A DNA stretch of 14,576 bases from JBOGZD01 sp050697155 (GCA_050697155.1 JBOGZD010000075.1:1-14576); one strand, 5' to 3'; numbered from the stretch's first letter, positions 1 through 6,316 are shown. Translations and numbers: made by a program. Notes: generated from the sequence alone by a model not told the origin.

Positions 1-191
1 CCTTCATCCACATGGAGATCTTCGCGGACAACGACCCCAACAAGGGCGTTCGCCCCCAGGTCGCCGCCTACAAACTGCGGACCGAGCCCTGGGTCTTCGT
101 GATCGACGAAAACGGCCGCATCGACACCCGAGTCGAGGGCGTGCTCAGCGCCCCCGAGCTCACCGACGCGGTTGAACGCGTCACCGACTGA
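1..191 (+). CDS. Thioredoxin-fold (TlpA/redoxin-like) protein, C-terminal end
   Basis: Only the last 62 or so codons are in the window, read from base 3 and ending with TGA at 189-191. The visible part has a thioredoxin-like second half: a beta strand ending in EPWVFVIDENGRI, then a VEGVLSAPEL stretch leading into the final helix. In TlpA/peroxiredoxin-like proteins this is the cis-proline side of the fold followed by the strand that packs beneath the active site. The CxxC region would lie upstream and cannot be seen, so a redox role is inferred from fold resemblance only. It could be a membrane-tethered thiol-disulfide protein. It lies outside the island and runs toward the tRNA gene. Confidence 0.6.
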   Translation, partial: FIHMEIFADNDPNKGVRPQVAAYKLRTEPWVFVIDENGRIDTRVEGVLSAPELTDAVERVTD

Positions 192-279
192 CCACACCCG
201 AGAGCCGCACCGGGCCGGTTCCGACACGATCGCCGGCGAAATGACCCGGTCCGCTGCCCCGCAGCCATAATCGACCCCC

Positions 280-353
280 GGGCCGGTAGCTCAGTCGGTC
301 AGAGCAGCGGACTCATAATCCGTTGGACGGAGGTTCGAATCCTCCCCGGCCCA
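280..353 (+). tRNA. tRNA with CAT anticodon (tRNA-Met elongator or tRNA-Ile2)
   Basis: The cloverleaf folds by eye. The acceptor stem is GGGCCGG with CCGGCCC and discriminator A. The D arm is GCTC/GAGC, the anticodon stem is GCGGA/TCCGT around loop CTCATAA (anticodon CAT), there is a 5-base variable region, and the T arm is GGAGG/CCTCC with loop TTCGAAT. No CCA is encoded. The G1:C72 pair argues against initiator tRNA. Elongator Met and lysidine-modified Ile2 (CAU) cannot be separated by eye. The 3' half is repeated at 9830-9874, so this gene is the integration target of the island. Because the incoming attL rebuilds the 3' half, the tRNA stays intact. Confidence 0.95.
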
Positions 354-355
354 TC
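311..355. repeat. attL: 45-bp direct repeat inside the tRNA gene
   Basis: The segment from ACTCATAATCC in the anticodon loop through the tRNA 3' end plus two bases (ends GGCCCATC) is identical to 9830-9874. Identity stops on both sides (G versus A before it, G versus A after it). An exact copy of a tRNA 3' half about 9.5 kb away is the classic mark of tyrosine-recombinase integration into a tRNA gene. Confidence 0.93.
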
Positions 356-362
356 GGGGAAC

Positions 363-378
363 CCGCTCTAACAAGCGG
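363..378 (+). terminator. Hairpin just downstream of the tRNA, possible terminator
   Basis: CCGCT and AGCGG pair around a six-base loop, followed by TTTCTC. It starts 9 bases after the tRNA and could terminate its transcript. It closely resembles the hairpin at 9784-9799 just inside attR (14 of 16 bases the same), so it may instead or also be part of the island's end structure. A second GC-rich hairpin without a T tract follows at 391-407. Confidence 0.45.
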
Positions 379-410
379 TTTCTCGCTTCGGGCGGCGTCG
401 GGCCGCCGCG

Positions 411-423
411 ACCGTATCCCGAA
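411..423 (+). repeat. Left copy of ACCGTATCCCGAA end repeat
   Basis: The 13-mer ACCGTATCCCGAA lies 55 bases inside attL. It occurs again at 9735-9747, with a 10-base partial copy at 9723-9732, both inside attR. Repeats flanking att cores are typical of recombinase arm-type or excisionase sites, so that role is inferred. Confidence 0.5.
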
Positions 424-503
424 TATCTCCCGAAACGTGCAGGCCTCGTCCGGTTTCGGCGTTCGACCCGGACGTAGTTACTCGTCAATACACTCGCGCT
501 TTG

Positions 504-1211
504 ATGCCGCCGCTGCTCAGGCTGCAGGATCCTGGCGCCCCGTCAGGCCTCCTCGAGGCGATCCTTGAGGCTTGTGACGGAGCGGACCGCGGTGGCGGAA
601 TCTTCTCCTGGACCACTGCCGAGGGCGCCCGCTTTCTACTCGACGCCGATACGTTCAGGACCTTTGCCGACGAGTCCGCCTTCAAGCTCGTCATCGGCGT
701 CGATTCGATCACAGATCCTGCCGCTCTCGAAGCCGTCCGCGATCGAACGGCAGAGCTCTCAGGACTCACGGCGCGAGTGCTGTTGCACGAGCTGCGGCCG
801 GTCCTGTTCCACCCCAAGCTGAGTTGGTTCGTCGCAGATGGTCGCCTGACGCTCCTGGTTGGCTCTGGCAACTTGACCCGGGGCGGGCTCCGCACAAACT
901 GGGAGGCGTTCACAGTGGTCGACCTCGAAGGGGCCGAAGCCGCTGCGGTGGAGGCTCAGATCGAGGCCTGGCTCGAGGCGTGGGATGACTCGCTGCTCGC
1001 ACTCGATGACCCTCAGGTGATGGCCCGGGCTCGACAGAACAGCGGCCGCGAGCGGAGTCTGAAGCGCCCGTCCAGGCGTCGTCGCGGCGCCGAGGATCGT
1101 GGCGGCGAGGGGGCCGAGCCGACGCGGGGGGAAGAGGATGTCCTAGTGGCGGCGATCGGCGGCGGGCGTGGCTGGAGCCAAGCCAATTTCCCCCGCCGCT
1201 TCTACGAAGGT
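504..1211 (+). pseudogene. Phospholipase D-like (HKD) nuclease, 3'-truncated
   Basis: ATG at 504 (TTG at 501 also possible) opens a frame with a clear PLD-superfamily half-site: H103, K105 and then GSGNLT at about 120-125 (HxK followed by GSxN), preceded by strands KLVIGVDS and RVLLHEL. Proteins of this type are nucleases or restriction-linked enzymes, often with a helicase partner. The stretch VLVAAIGGGRGWSQANFPRRFYEG near residues 213-236 still looks family-like. Homology then stops and the frame runs into shadow sequence to 1361, while a recombinase begins in another frame at 1211. The C-terminal part, including any second HKD site, is missing. The gene appears to have lost its 3' end in a deletion that also removed the 5' end of the integrase. 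It is probably inactive, and was probably once part of a defence cassette. Confidence 0.72.
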
Positions 1212-1738
1212 CTGCGTTCACCGGCCTTCGCCTCGGCGAGCTGCTCGCGCTGCGCTGGATCGACGTCGACTTCGCGAAGCGGCTCGTCCACGTCCGCCGC
1301 GCCTACACGCACCGCGAGCTCGGCCCGCCGAAGTCGGGGCGGGTGCGAAGCGTGCCGCTGATCGACGAGGTCGCGCGGGCGCTCGACGGCCTCAGCCGGC
1401 GCGAACACTTCGTCGCCGCGGACGACCTCGTGTTCCCGAACACGGTCGGCGAGCCGTTAGACGACTCGGCGCTTCGGCGCCGCTTCTACCGGGCGCTCGA
1501 GCGCGCGGGGCTCAAGCGGATCCGCTTCCACGACCTGCGCCACTCGTTCGGCACGCTCGCCGTCCAGGTCTTCCCGCTCTCCGACGTCAGGGGATACATG
1601 GGCCACGCCGACATCCAGACGACGATGGTCTACGTCCACCACGTGCCGGCGGACGACGCGGCGGAGCGGCTGTCGCGGGCGGTGGCGGGATCCGGTGATT
1701 TCGCGCAGCCCGCGATCGCGCGTGAGGAGGCGGCGTAG
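1211..1738 (+). pseudogene. Tyrosine recombinase/integrase, catalytic domain only
   Basis: The frame starts abruptly with FTGLRLGELLALRW (box I Arg), continues with PKSGRVRSVPL (beta-hairpin Lys), HDLRHSFGT (HxxR) and MGHADIQTTMVYVHH (His/Trp position and Tyr nucleophile), and ends in TAG at 1736-1738. All catalytic residues are present. The N-terminal arm-binding and core-binding domains, normally about 150-200 residues, are absent, and no start codon sits at the homology border. An internal GTG at 1343 would give only 131 residues and lose box I. The 5' end abuts the truncated PLD gene. Its place next to attL in the tRNA identifies it as the island's own integrase, now broken. Confidence 0.9.
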
Positions 1739-1774
1739 GCCGACGCTCGAGCTCGCGGCGCGCGGGGAGTGTCG

Positions 1775-1984
1775 TCAGTCGACCGGTTCCACGCGCCGGA
1801 CCGGGGCGACGTCGTGGCTCTCGGAGAGCTGCGCGAGCCCGGTAAACCCCCTCGGGGCGCCTCGTTCGAGATGGGGAGACCTGAGGCGCCTCACGGCGCT
1901 CGGCAGACGACCGGATGGGATCAGGCCACGGTCCGCCCAGCGACGAATCGTGTCCTCGCTCACTCCCAGCGGTCGCGGTCCCAT
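1775..1984 (-). CDS. Excisionase/MerR-like HTH protein, 69 aa
   Basis: ATG at 1984 gives a short protein with LGVSEDTIRRWADRGLIPSG, the typical recognition region and wing turn of the MerR/excisionase (helix-turn-helix type 17) fold. The usual first helix before LGVS is mostly missing, so the N-terminus may be truncated, or the true start may lie upstream within the preceding gene (the frame is open to 2134). The tail HLERGAPRGFTGLAQLSESH is not recognised. The gene starts 10 bases after the stop of the 1995-2270 gene, so the two are probably one operon. Near an integrase fragment, a recombination directionality factor is a fair guess; an ordinary regulator is equally possible. Confidence 0.55.
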   Translation of the reverse strand: MGPRPLGVSEDTIRRWADRGLIPSGRLPSAVRRLRSPHLERGAPRGFTGLAQLSESHDVAPVRRVEPVD

Positions 1985-1994
1985 TCCTGCGCTC

Positions 1995-2270
1995 TCAGCT
2001 TGCGCGCGCCTTCTCGGCGAAGCGCTGGCGGGCGGCCTGGCGCGAGACGCCGAGGGGGATGGCGATCTGGTTCCACGAGCGTCCCCGGGCACGAGCGCGC
2101 TCGATTGCCTCCCGCAGCCGGGCCTCATCGGCATTCATCGCGTCGACGGCCTCGGCGATTGCGCGGAGGTCGGCAGTGTCTTGGACCTTGGCCGTGGTCG
2201 GGTCCAGTTCCTCGGCCCAGCGCTCGAACCGCTCGGCGGCCTGCTCGATCTCTTCGTCTGTGCGTCTCAT
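1995..2270 (-). CDS. Sigma-factor-like HTH protein, 91 aa
   Basis: The start is ATG 2270, preceded on the minus strand by GAGGAGACAACC, a strong ribosome binding site; the upstream start at 2312 is not needed. Residues 1-60 are acidic and probably helical (EEIEQAAERFERWAEEL then ARLREAIERAR). Residues 64-85 (RSWNQIAIPLGVSRQAARQRF) form a clear helix-turn-helix of the sigma-70 region 4/resolvase kind. It is probably a small DNA-binding regulator, perhaps an antitoxin or island repressor. It is followed by the 69-aa HTH gene and transcribed from a recognisable promoter at 2360-2387 flanked by GACAA/TTGTC repeats, which suggests autoregulation. Function beyond DNA binding cannot be read from sequence. 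Confidence 0.78.
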   Translation of the reverse strand: MRRTDEEIEQAAERFERWAEELDPTTAKVQDTADLRAIAEAVDAMNADEARLREAIERARARGRSWNQIAIPLGVSRQAARQRFAEKARAS

Positions 2271-2353
2271 GGTTGTCTCCTCATCCGAGGAACCGGTGGA
2301 CCATTGCGTCATCGGTTACGCCATGCTTCTGCACTGGCTCCCCCAGGCCGCAG

Positions 2354-2401
2354 CTAGACAAGCTACGTTGTCGTGCGGAAATGTCAAGGGACGTTGTCTA
2401 G
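2354..2401 (-). promoter_or_regulatory. Promoter of the minus-strand HTH operon with flanking operator repeats
   Basis: On the minus strand, TTGACA (complement of 2382-2387), a 16-base spacer and TAGCTT (complement of 2360-2365) form a good housekeeping promoter, predicting a leader of about 80 bases before ATG 2270. CTAGACAA at 2354-2361 and TTGTCTAG at 2394-2401 are perfect inverted repeats enclosing it. A further TTGTC at 2368-2372 pairs with GACAA at 2357-2361, and ACGTTGTC occurs twice (2365-2372 and 2391-2398). The half-sites overlap the -10 and sit just upstream of the -35, as expected of repressor binding sites. Confidence 0.65.
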
Positions 2402-2428
2402 GCGGCGCAGAGGCCGCTTTCGCTAAGT

Positions 2429-2443
2429 GCTACGATCTGTAGC
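2429..2443 (+). promoter_or_regulatory. Operator palindrome and -10 element of the Phd/VapC pair
   Basis: GCTAC (2429-2433) and GTAGC (2439-2443) form a perfect inverted repeat around GATCT. The palindrome contains TACGAT (2431-2436), a -10 hexamer 8 bases before ATG 2445, so transcription would start at or next to the start codon. Phd-family antitoxins bind palindromes over their own promoters, and this arrangement fits that. No good -35 is visible. Confidence 0.6.
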
Positions 2444-2444
2444 A

Positions 2445-2705
2445 ATGACTCCCCGGACGATCCCGCAGCGCGAGCTCCGCAACAACATCGGCGCGATCCT
2501 TCGTGAAGCCGAGGCCGGGGCGACGTTCACGGTCACCGTGCGCGGCCGGCCGGTTGCCACGCTGGGGCCCGCCCACGCCGGCCGGCGCGTCGAGGTCGAT
2601 CGCGAGACCCTGCGCGAGATCCTCGCGACCCCGCTCGACGGCGAGGCGATGCTCGCCGACCTCGACCGCGGCGAGGCGCCGGTCGACGATCCGTGGGGCG
2701 ATTGA
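2445..2705 (+). CDS. Phd/YefM-type antitoxin (VapB role), 86 aa
   Basis: ATG 2445 starts MTPRTIPQRELRNNIGAILR and then FTVTVRGRPVATLGPA at about 30-45. This is the Phd/YefM pattern: a strand, helices, then a TxRGRPVAxLxP segment forming the dimeric DNA-binding N-domain. The acidic C-terminus (LDRGEAPVDDPWGD) would be the toxin-neutralising tail. ATG 2445 is preferred to the upstream start at 2427 because homology begins there and a -10 sits 8 bases before it. The stop overlaps the start of the PIN toxin gene, the usual tight coupling. It should bind VapC and repress its own promoter through the palindrome at 2429-2443. Confidence 0.9.
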   Translation: MTPRTIPQRELRNNIGAILREAEAGATFTVTVRGRPVATLGPAHAGRRVEVDRETLREILATPLDGEAMLADLDRGEAPVDDPWGD

Positions 2706-3097
2706 GCGGCGCCCTGGTCGACACGTCGGTCGTCGTCGCCGGCGAGGCCGTCGCCGATGCGGTGCCGGAGCCGGTGTCGATCTCGGTGATCACGATCGGC
2801 GAGCTGCGCGCCGGGGTCCTGCGAGCTCGGGATCGAACGGAGCGTGATCAGAGGGCTCTCCGGCTCGAGGCGATCCGAGCCGCGTTCGAGCCGCTGCCGG
2901 TCGACGAGCACGTGGCCTCTAAGTACGGGGAGCTCCTGGCCTGGGTCCGGGGCCGCGGGCGCTCGGAGAAGGCGAGCGACCTCTTGATCGCGGCGACCGC
3001 GGCGGCGGGCGACCGGCGGCTCTACACGCTCGACCGGCGCCAGGCGAGCCTCGCCGAGGGCGCGGGGCTGGCCGTCGAGTTGCTCGCAGCCCGATAG
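2693..3097 (+). CDS. VapC-type PIN-domain ribonuclease toxin
   Basis: This is a PIN-domain protein of 134 aa (from GTG 2693) with the acidic metal-binding residues in order: D10 in LVDTSVVV, E37 in ITIGELRAG, D96 in KASDLLIAATA and D114 in YTLDRRQ. VapC toxins are Mg-dependent RNases that cut tRNA or rRNA and are held inactive by their antitoxin. TTG 2702, which overlaps the antitoxin stop, is an alternative start; the GGGG before it gives only a weak ribosome site, and the two starts differ by three residues. The Phd-type partner with a PIN toxin is a well-known pairing in actinobacteria. All catalytic residues are present, so the pair is probably active. Confidence 0.92.
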   Translation: MGRLSGALVDTSVVVAGEAVADAVPEPVSISVITIGELRAGVLRARDRTERDQRALRLEAIRAAFEPLPVDEHVASKYGELLAWVRGRGRSEKASDLLIAATAAAGDRRLYTLDRRQASLAEGAGLAVELLAAR

Positions 3098-3173
3098 ACG
3101 GGCGGAAAGCGTCGGGTGACGCGCAGCAACCGAGGACGCCGCCGACGCGGGTCGGGGTTGACGCGTAGGGCCT

Positions 3174-3205
3174 GCCACCGCCCTGGTTCGCCACCGCCCT
3201 GGTTC
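3174..3205. repeat. 16-bp perfect tandem duplication
   Basis: GCCACCGCCCTGGTTC occurs twice head to tail in the intergenic stretch between the VapC gene and the next gene. No further copy is seen in the window. Confidence 0.9.
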
Positions 3206-3250
3206 GCGCAACGAGCGAGATCCCGGCCCACCGGGAACTCGCGCTCCGGT

Positions 3251-3256
3251 TACCGT
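3251..3256 (+). promoter_or_regulatory. -10 element (TACCGT) of a leaderless promoter
   Basis: TACCGT lies 8 bases before GTG 3265, the same spacing as at 2431, 8146 and 13265. No -35 consensus is visible. Confidence 0.45.
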
Positions 3257-3264
3257 GGCGGGCG

Positions 3265-4284
3265 GTGAGCTGGGTGCTCGAAAGCGACGCCGCGGGGCCG
3301 CTCGGGCAGGTCCGGGCGGCGCTGCGCGAGGGGCGGCTCGAGGACGCGCGGGGGATCGCCGAGCACGCCGCGAGCGGGCCGGAGGAAGACACCTGGGAGG
3401 TCACCAGCATGCTCGATGAGATCGGCCTGGGGCTCGCCGCCGCGGGACGCTACGACGAGGCGATTGAGACGTTCGAGCGGATGCTTGAGCTCGGCTGGGA
3501 GGGGGTGCCGGACGGGCGCTGCGAGATCGCCCGGGTGCTGCTCCTCGCCGGACGCCATGACGAGGCGGACGCGCTCTGGGCCGGCCTGCGCGAGGCCGAC
3601 CCCGACGGCGTGTGGACGCTCAACGCGGGCGGCTTCGCCTACCACCGGGTGAGCCGCGACGAGGAGGCCGTCGAGTGGTTCGGCGAGGGCATCCGCCTGG
3701 CGCTCGCGGACGACGACCCGCTGCACGTCGTCGACCAGATGTCCGACGCCCGGCGAGTCAGCCTGCGGCGCCTTGGCCGAAAGCTGGACGCGCTCGAGTT
3801 GGCGGTCGAGGCGTGGCGGGCTCGCCTCGCCGAGCGCGAGGCTGAGCAGCGTGCGGAGGCGAGAAGGGAGGGTCTGCCCGTTCGCAGCGAACCGATGACG
3901 GTTGCGTGGCTCTCGGAGGAGGACGAGCGCCGCGCGCGCGAGCGCTGGCCCGGCTGGGCGGCGGGGCTGCTGGTCGACGAGCCGTTCGATGAGCGGGCGG
4001 CGCGGATGGAGCGCTCGCTGCGTCGGCGCCGGCTGCAAGGCGACGGGCCGTTCACAGTGGTGGCGATCGAGCTCGAGCCCTACGCCGCGTGGTGCGACGC
4101 CGAGGGACGCGACCCGGCGGATCGCCGCTCGCGCGCCGCGTATGCCGCCGAGCGGCGGGCGGCGGGGGAGGGACGCCGGTGGCCGCCGGGGCGCAACGAG
4201 CCCTGCTGGTGCGGGCGCCCTCGCAAGTACAAGCGCTGCTGCGGCGCGCTCCCGAGCGAGGCCGAGCTCGAGCGGGCGGCCTGA
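3265..4284 (+). CDS. TPR-like protein with C-terminal SEC-C zinc motif
   Basis: GTG 3265 opens a 339-aa protein. Residues 10-175 are helical pairs resembling tetratricopeptide repeats (for example AAAGRYDEAIETFERMLELGW, then LLLAGRHDEADALWAGL and FAYHRVSRDEEAVEWFGEGI). A charged middle region follows. The end carries a SEC-C motif, NEPCWCGRPRKYKRCCG, with C314, C316, C325 and C326 (CxC-x8-CC), which binds zinc in the SecA C-terminus and in many small adaptor proteins. TPR plus SEC-C suggests a protein- or ribosome-binding adaptor, but no specific role is known to me. The stop is 2 bases before the next ATG, so the two genes are an operon. A second SEC-C protein lies at 6317-7744. Confidence 0.85.
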   Translation: MSWVLESDAAGPLGQVRAALREGRLEDARGIAEHAASGPEEDTWEVTSMLDEIGLGLAAAGRYDEAIETFERMLELGWEGVPDGRCEIARVLLLAGRHDEADALWAGLREADPDGVWTLNAGGFAYHRVSRDEEAVEWFGEGIRLALADDDPLHVVDQMSDARRVSLRRLGRKLDALELAVEAWRARLAEREAEQRAEARREGLPVRSEPMTVAWLSEEDERRARERWPGWAAGLLVDEPFDERAARMERSLRRRRLQGDGPFTVVAIELEPYAAWCDAEGRDPADRRSRAAYAAERRAAGEGRRWPPGRNEPCWCGRPRKYKRCCGALPSEAELERAA

Positions 4285-4286
4285 GC

Positions 4287-4961
4287 ATGCCGGTCGAGCT
4301 CTCGCCGGAGCGGATCCGCGACGCGCTCGCGGTGATGCAGGAGTGGGACCGCCGCGCGGCAATGGACGCCGACGCGGCGCTTCAGTGGATGGGCTTCGAG
4401 GTGGACGGCGAGGACCCCTTCCTACTCCGCCGCTACGACGTCCAGATCTACCTCTGGTACCAGCTGCCGACGAAGTTCCTGGCGTCGCTCGAGGAGAAGC
4501 GAGCCGCCGCCTCGGCGCTGGGCCGCGTCCTCGAGCTGCTCGGAGGGCGAGGGGCCGAGTACGCCGAGCTCTGTCGCTGGCCCGAGAGCGAAAGCCTATT
4601 GGTGGCCTGGGAGGAAGACGATCCCGGGGCACGGCAGCGCCTGGGTGAGCTGCTCGAGGCCTCGGGCATCGAGCCGCCCGACACCGCGCTGCTCGAGTGG
4701 GGATCGGTGATGGAGCTCGAGGAGGCCCGCGTGCGCGAGGAGGTGGCGCTGGAGCTCGAGCGGGCGATCGAGTCCGGGCGCCTGGCGCCGGGCGAGCGCG
4801 GCTTTCGGCGCCGTCAGGCCGAGCTCGCGAGCGAGGCGCTTCGGCGCCGAAACGGCAATCGCAACGGGCTCACGCGGCTCGAGGCCGTGCGCGAGGAGCG
4901 GCTCGCGCGCTGGCTTCGGAGGGTTCACGCGAGGGAGCGCGGAGCGGCGCGGGATCGTTGA
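4287..4961 (+). CDS. Conserved protein of unknown function, N-terminal half of a frameshifted gene
   Basis: ATG 4287 directly follows the SEC-C gene. Residues 40-70 hold a hydrophobic patch, VQIYLWYQLPTKFL. Later come LGRVLELLGGRGAEYAELCRWPES, then a conserved-looking GIEPPDTALLEWGSVMELEEA and a basic helical end. The frame closes with TGA at 4959-4961. Coding sequence continues without a break in the +1 frame from about 4957, which itself has no start codon until 5209. I read 4287-5649 as one gene of about 450 codons broken by a single-base shift near 4956. No domain name can be assigned to this half with confidence. Its place between two SEC-C genes suggests a shared job. Confidence 0.78.
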   Translation: MPVELSPERIRDALAVMQEWDRRAAMDADAALQWMGFEVDGEDPFLLRRYDVQIYLWYQLPTKFLASLEEKRAAASALGRVLELLGGRGAEYAELCRWPESESLLVAWEEDDPGARQRLGELLEASGIEPPDTALLEWGSVMELEEARVREEVALELERAIESGRLAPGERGFRRRQAELASEALRRRNGNRNGLTRLEAVREERLARWLRRVHARERGAARDR

Positions 4962-5649
4962 GCGAGTCGAGGGGGCGGTTCGCACCGACCCGGCGCCGAT
5001 CGACGAGCACGCGGCAGCTGAGGCGGTCGCCCCGGCGCGGCTGCTCCTGGAGCGAGGGGAGGAGGGGATCGGCCTGACGCAGACCGGCGCCCTCAATCGC
5101 GCCCTCGTCCGCGAGGTCGTCGAGCGACGGCCCGACTGGTGGGACGCCGAGCTCTTCGGCCCGCCGAATCGCGAATGGGAGATCGCTGCGCTCGACCAGC
5201 TGCACGGCATGCTGCGCAAGCTGCGCCTCCTGCGCCGGCGCGGGAGGCGGTTCCTCACCACCGCTCGGGGCCGGGAGGTTGGGGCGGACCCGGCGGCGCT
5301 GCTCGCCATCTTAAGCGTCGAGCTCTTGGCCGGCGAGACGTTCGGCCTTGCCGTTTCCGAGCTCGCGGCCGCGCTGCTCCTCGACGGCGCCGAGGCGAGC
5401 GTCGAGGCGCTCGCGGCGGAGATCCACCCGGCGATCGTGGCTGAGGGCTGGCAGGCCGAAGGCGAGGCGCCCGACGAGCGTGAGATCGCTTGGACGGTCA
5501 GCGGCTTCCTGCTTGCGTGCGAGGCGGTTGGCCTGCTGACGGGATCGTCGCGCGGGCGCCGCGGATCGCGAACGCTCACCAGCGCGGTGCGATTCGGCCT
5601 CACGTCCGGGCTGCGAGCACGCGCCCTGGCCCCGGCGCGCGGCCTGTAG
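4957..5649 (+). pseudogene. Frameshifted C-terminal half, winged-helix-like region resembling pRiA4b ORF-3 relatives
   Basis: This frame is coding-like from 4957 (VERVEGAVRTDPAPIDEH) to the stop at 5647-5649, yet no ATG, GTG or TTG occurs in frame before 5209, deep inside the conserved part. The segment GIGLTQTGALNRALVREVVE, then AELFGPPNREWEIAALDQL, LRLLRRRGRRFLTTARGREV and DPAALLAIL, resembles the C-terminal region of actinobacterial pRiA4b ORF-3-like/IS1096 passenger proteins, probably a winged-helix fold. That match is from memory. The first half is at 4287-4961. If the shift is real, a short product from ATG 5209 (146 aa) might still be made; if it is a sequencing error, the gene is intact. 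Confidence 0.65.
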
Positions 5650-5854
5650 GGCGCCGCCCGGGCGCTCGTCCCTTCGCACGTCGATCCCAAGCACCTGGCT
5701 ATGTCCAGAGTCGCGCTGCGGCGTTACCCGTAAGCACCTGAGTCATACTGGCGCCATGAACGCGAGCCGAATGACGGCTCGCCCGCGCTAGCTTCCCGCC
5801 TCCGCCGCGGTCAAGCGGGTGAGCCTTCAAGCCAAAGACGAGGAGGCAATACCC

Positions 5855-6112
5855 GTGGACGAGGCATTTCTGATCCGCTGCTACCTGTGGGCGCCCGGTG
5901 CGCCGTGGAGCGAGGAGGTGACGGAGCGGCTGCTCGAGGATCTCGCGAGCTTCTTCGCCGAGGGCGGCTTCGGCAACCTGGACGATTCGGATGAGGAGCT
6001 CCGGTCGGTGATCGTGGCCGGGACCGTGGAGGTGCCCGAGGCGGGAGAGTGGGTCGAGCAGCTGATGGGGGACCCTGCGACCGGCGTCATCGTGATTCCG
6101 CGGTCGGGCTGA
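5855..6112 (+). CDS. Small acidic protein of unknown function, 85 aa
   Basis: GTG 5855 is chosen over GTG 5819 because AGGAGG at 5841-5846 lies 8 bases before it, the clearest Shine-Dalgarno site inside the island. The protein begins VDEAFLIRCYLWAPGAPWSEE, has an amphipathic helix near residues 20-38, an acidic run (DDSDEEL) near 46-52, a strand RSVIVAGTVEV, and ends VIVIPRSG. The alternation suggests a compact alpha/beta domain. I do not recognise it. It lies in the same direction between the frameshifted gene and the second SEC-C gene, separated from both by about 200 bases, so it probably has its own promoter. Confidence 0.7.
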   Translation: MDEAFLIRCYLWAPGAPWSEEVTERLLEDLASFFAEGGFGNLDDSDEELRSVIVAGTVEVPEAGEWVEQLMGDPATGVIVIPRSG

Positions 6113-6303
6113 GGCTTCCCTCTCGACGCGCTACAGCCAGGGCAAGCCGCGATGGCCGTGAGGCAGGCTCTCGACCGTAGTCTCGTGACCGAACGTCAGC
6201 TTCGGTGAGGTGATCCCGCGCTCGCATGGCGCGGCCCGCTCTCCGATCAACCGCGTTCCTCGCAAGTGCGGGGTGGGCGGCTCCCGCCATCCGGCCGCGC
6301 GCG

Positions 6304-6309
6304 TACGCT
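6304..6309 (+). promoter_or_regulatory. -10 element (TACGCT) of a leaderless promoter
   Basis: TACGCT lies 7 bases before ATG 6317 and supports that start over the upstream in-frame start at 6266. No -35 consensus is seen. Confidence 0.45.
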
Positions 6310-6316
6310 GGCGGCG

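Noticed and set aside
910..1408. Minus-strand and alternate-frame ORFs over the PLD/integrase junction
   Set aside because: These are shadows of the two truncated genes; composition is Arg/Pro-rich and no motif is visible.
1695..2442. Several overlapping plus-strand open frames of 175-220 codons
   Set aside because: They overlie the two minus-strand HTH genes and the promoter region, and show no domain pattern or plausible start.
3250..4632. A 460-codon open frame on the minus strand
   Set aside because: It is antisense to the SEC-C gene and the next gene, rich in Arg, Pro and Ala with no family pattern. High G+C removes stops from opposite frames.
4596..5690. A 364-codon open frame on the minus strand
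   Set aside because: It is a low-complexity Ser/Arg/Ala translation opposite the conserved plus-strand protein and crosses its frameshift; a composition shadow.
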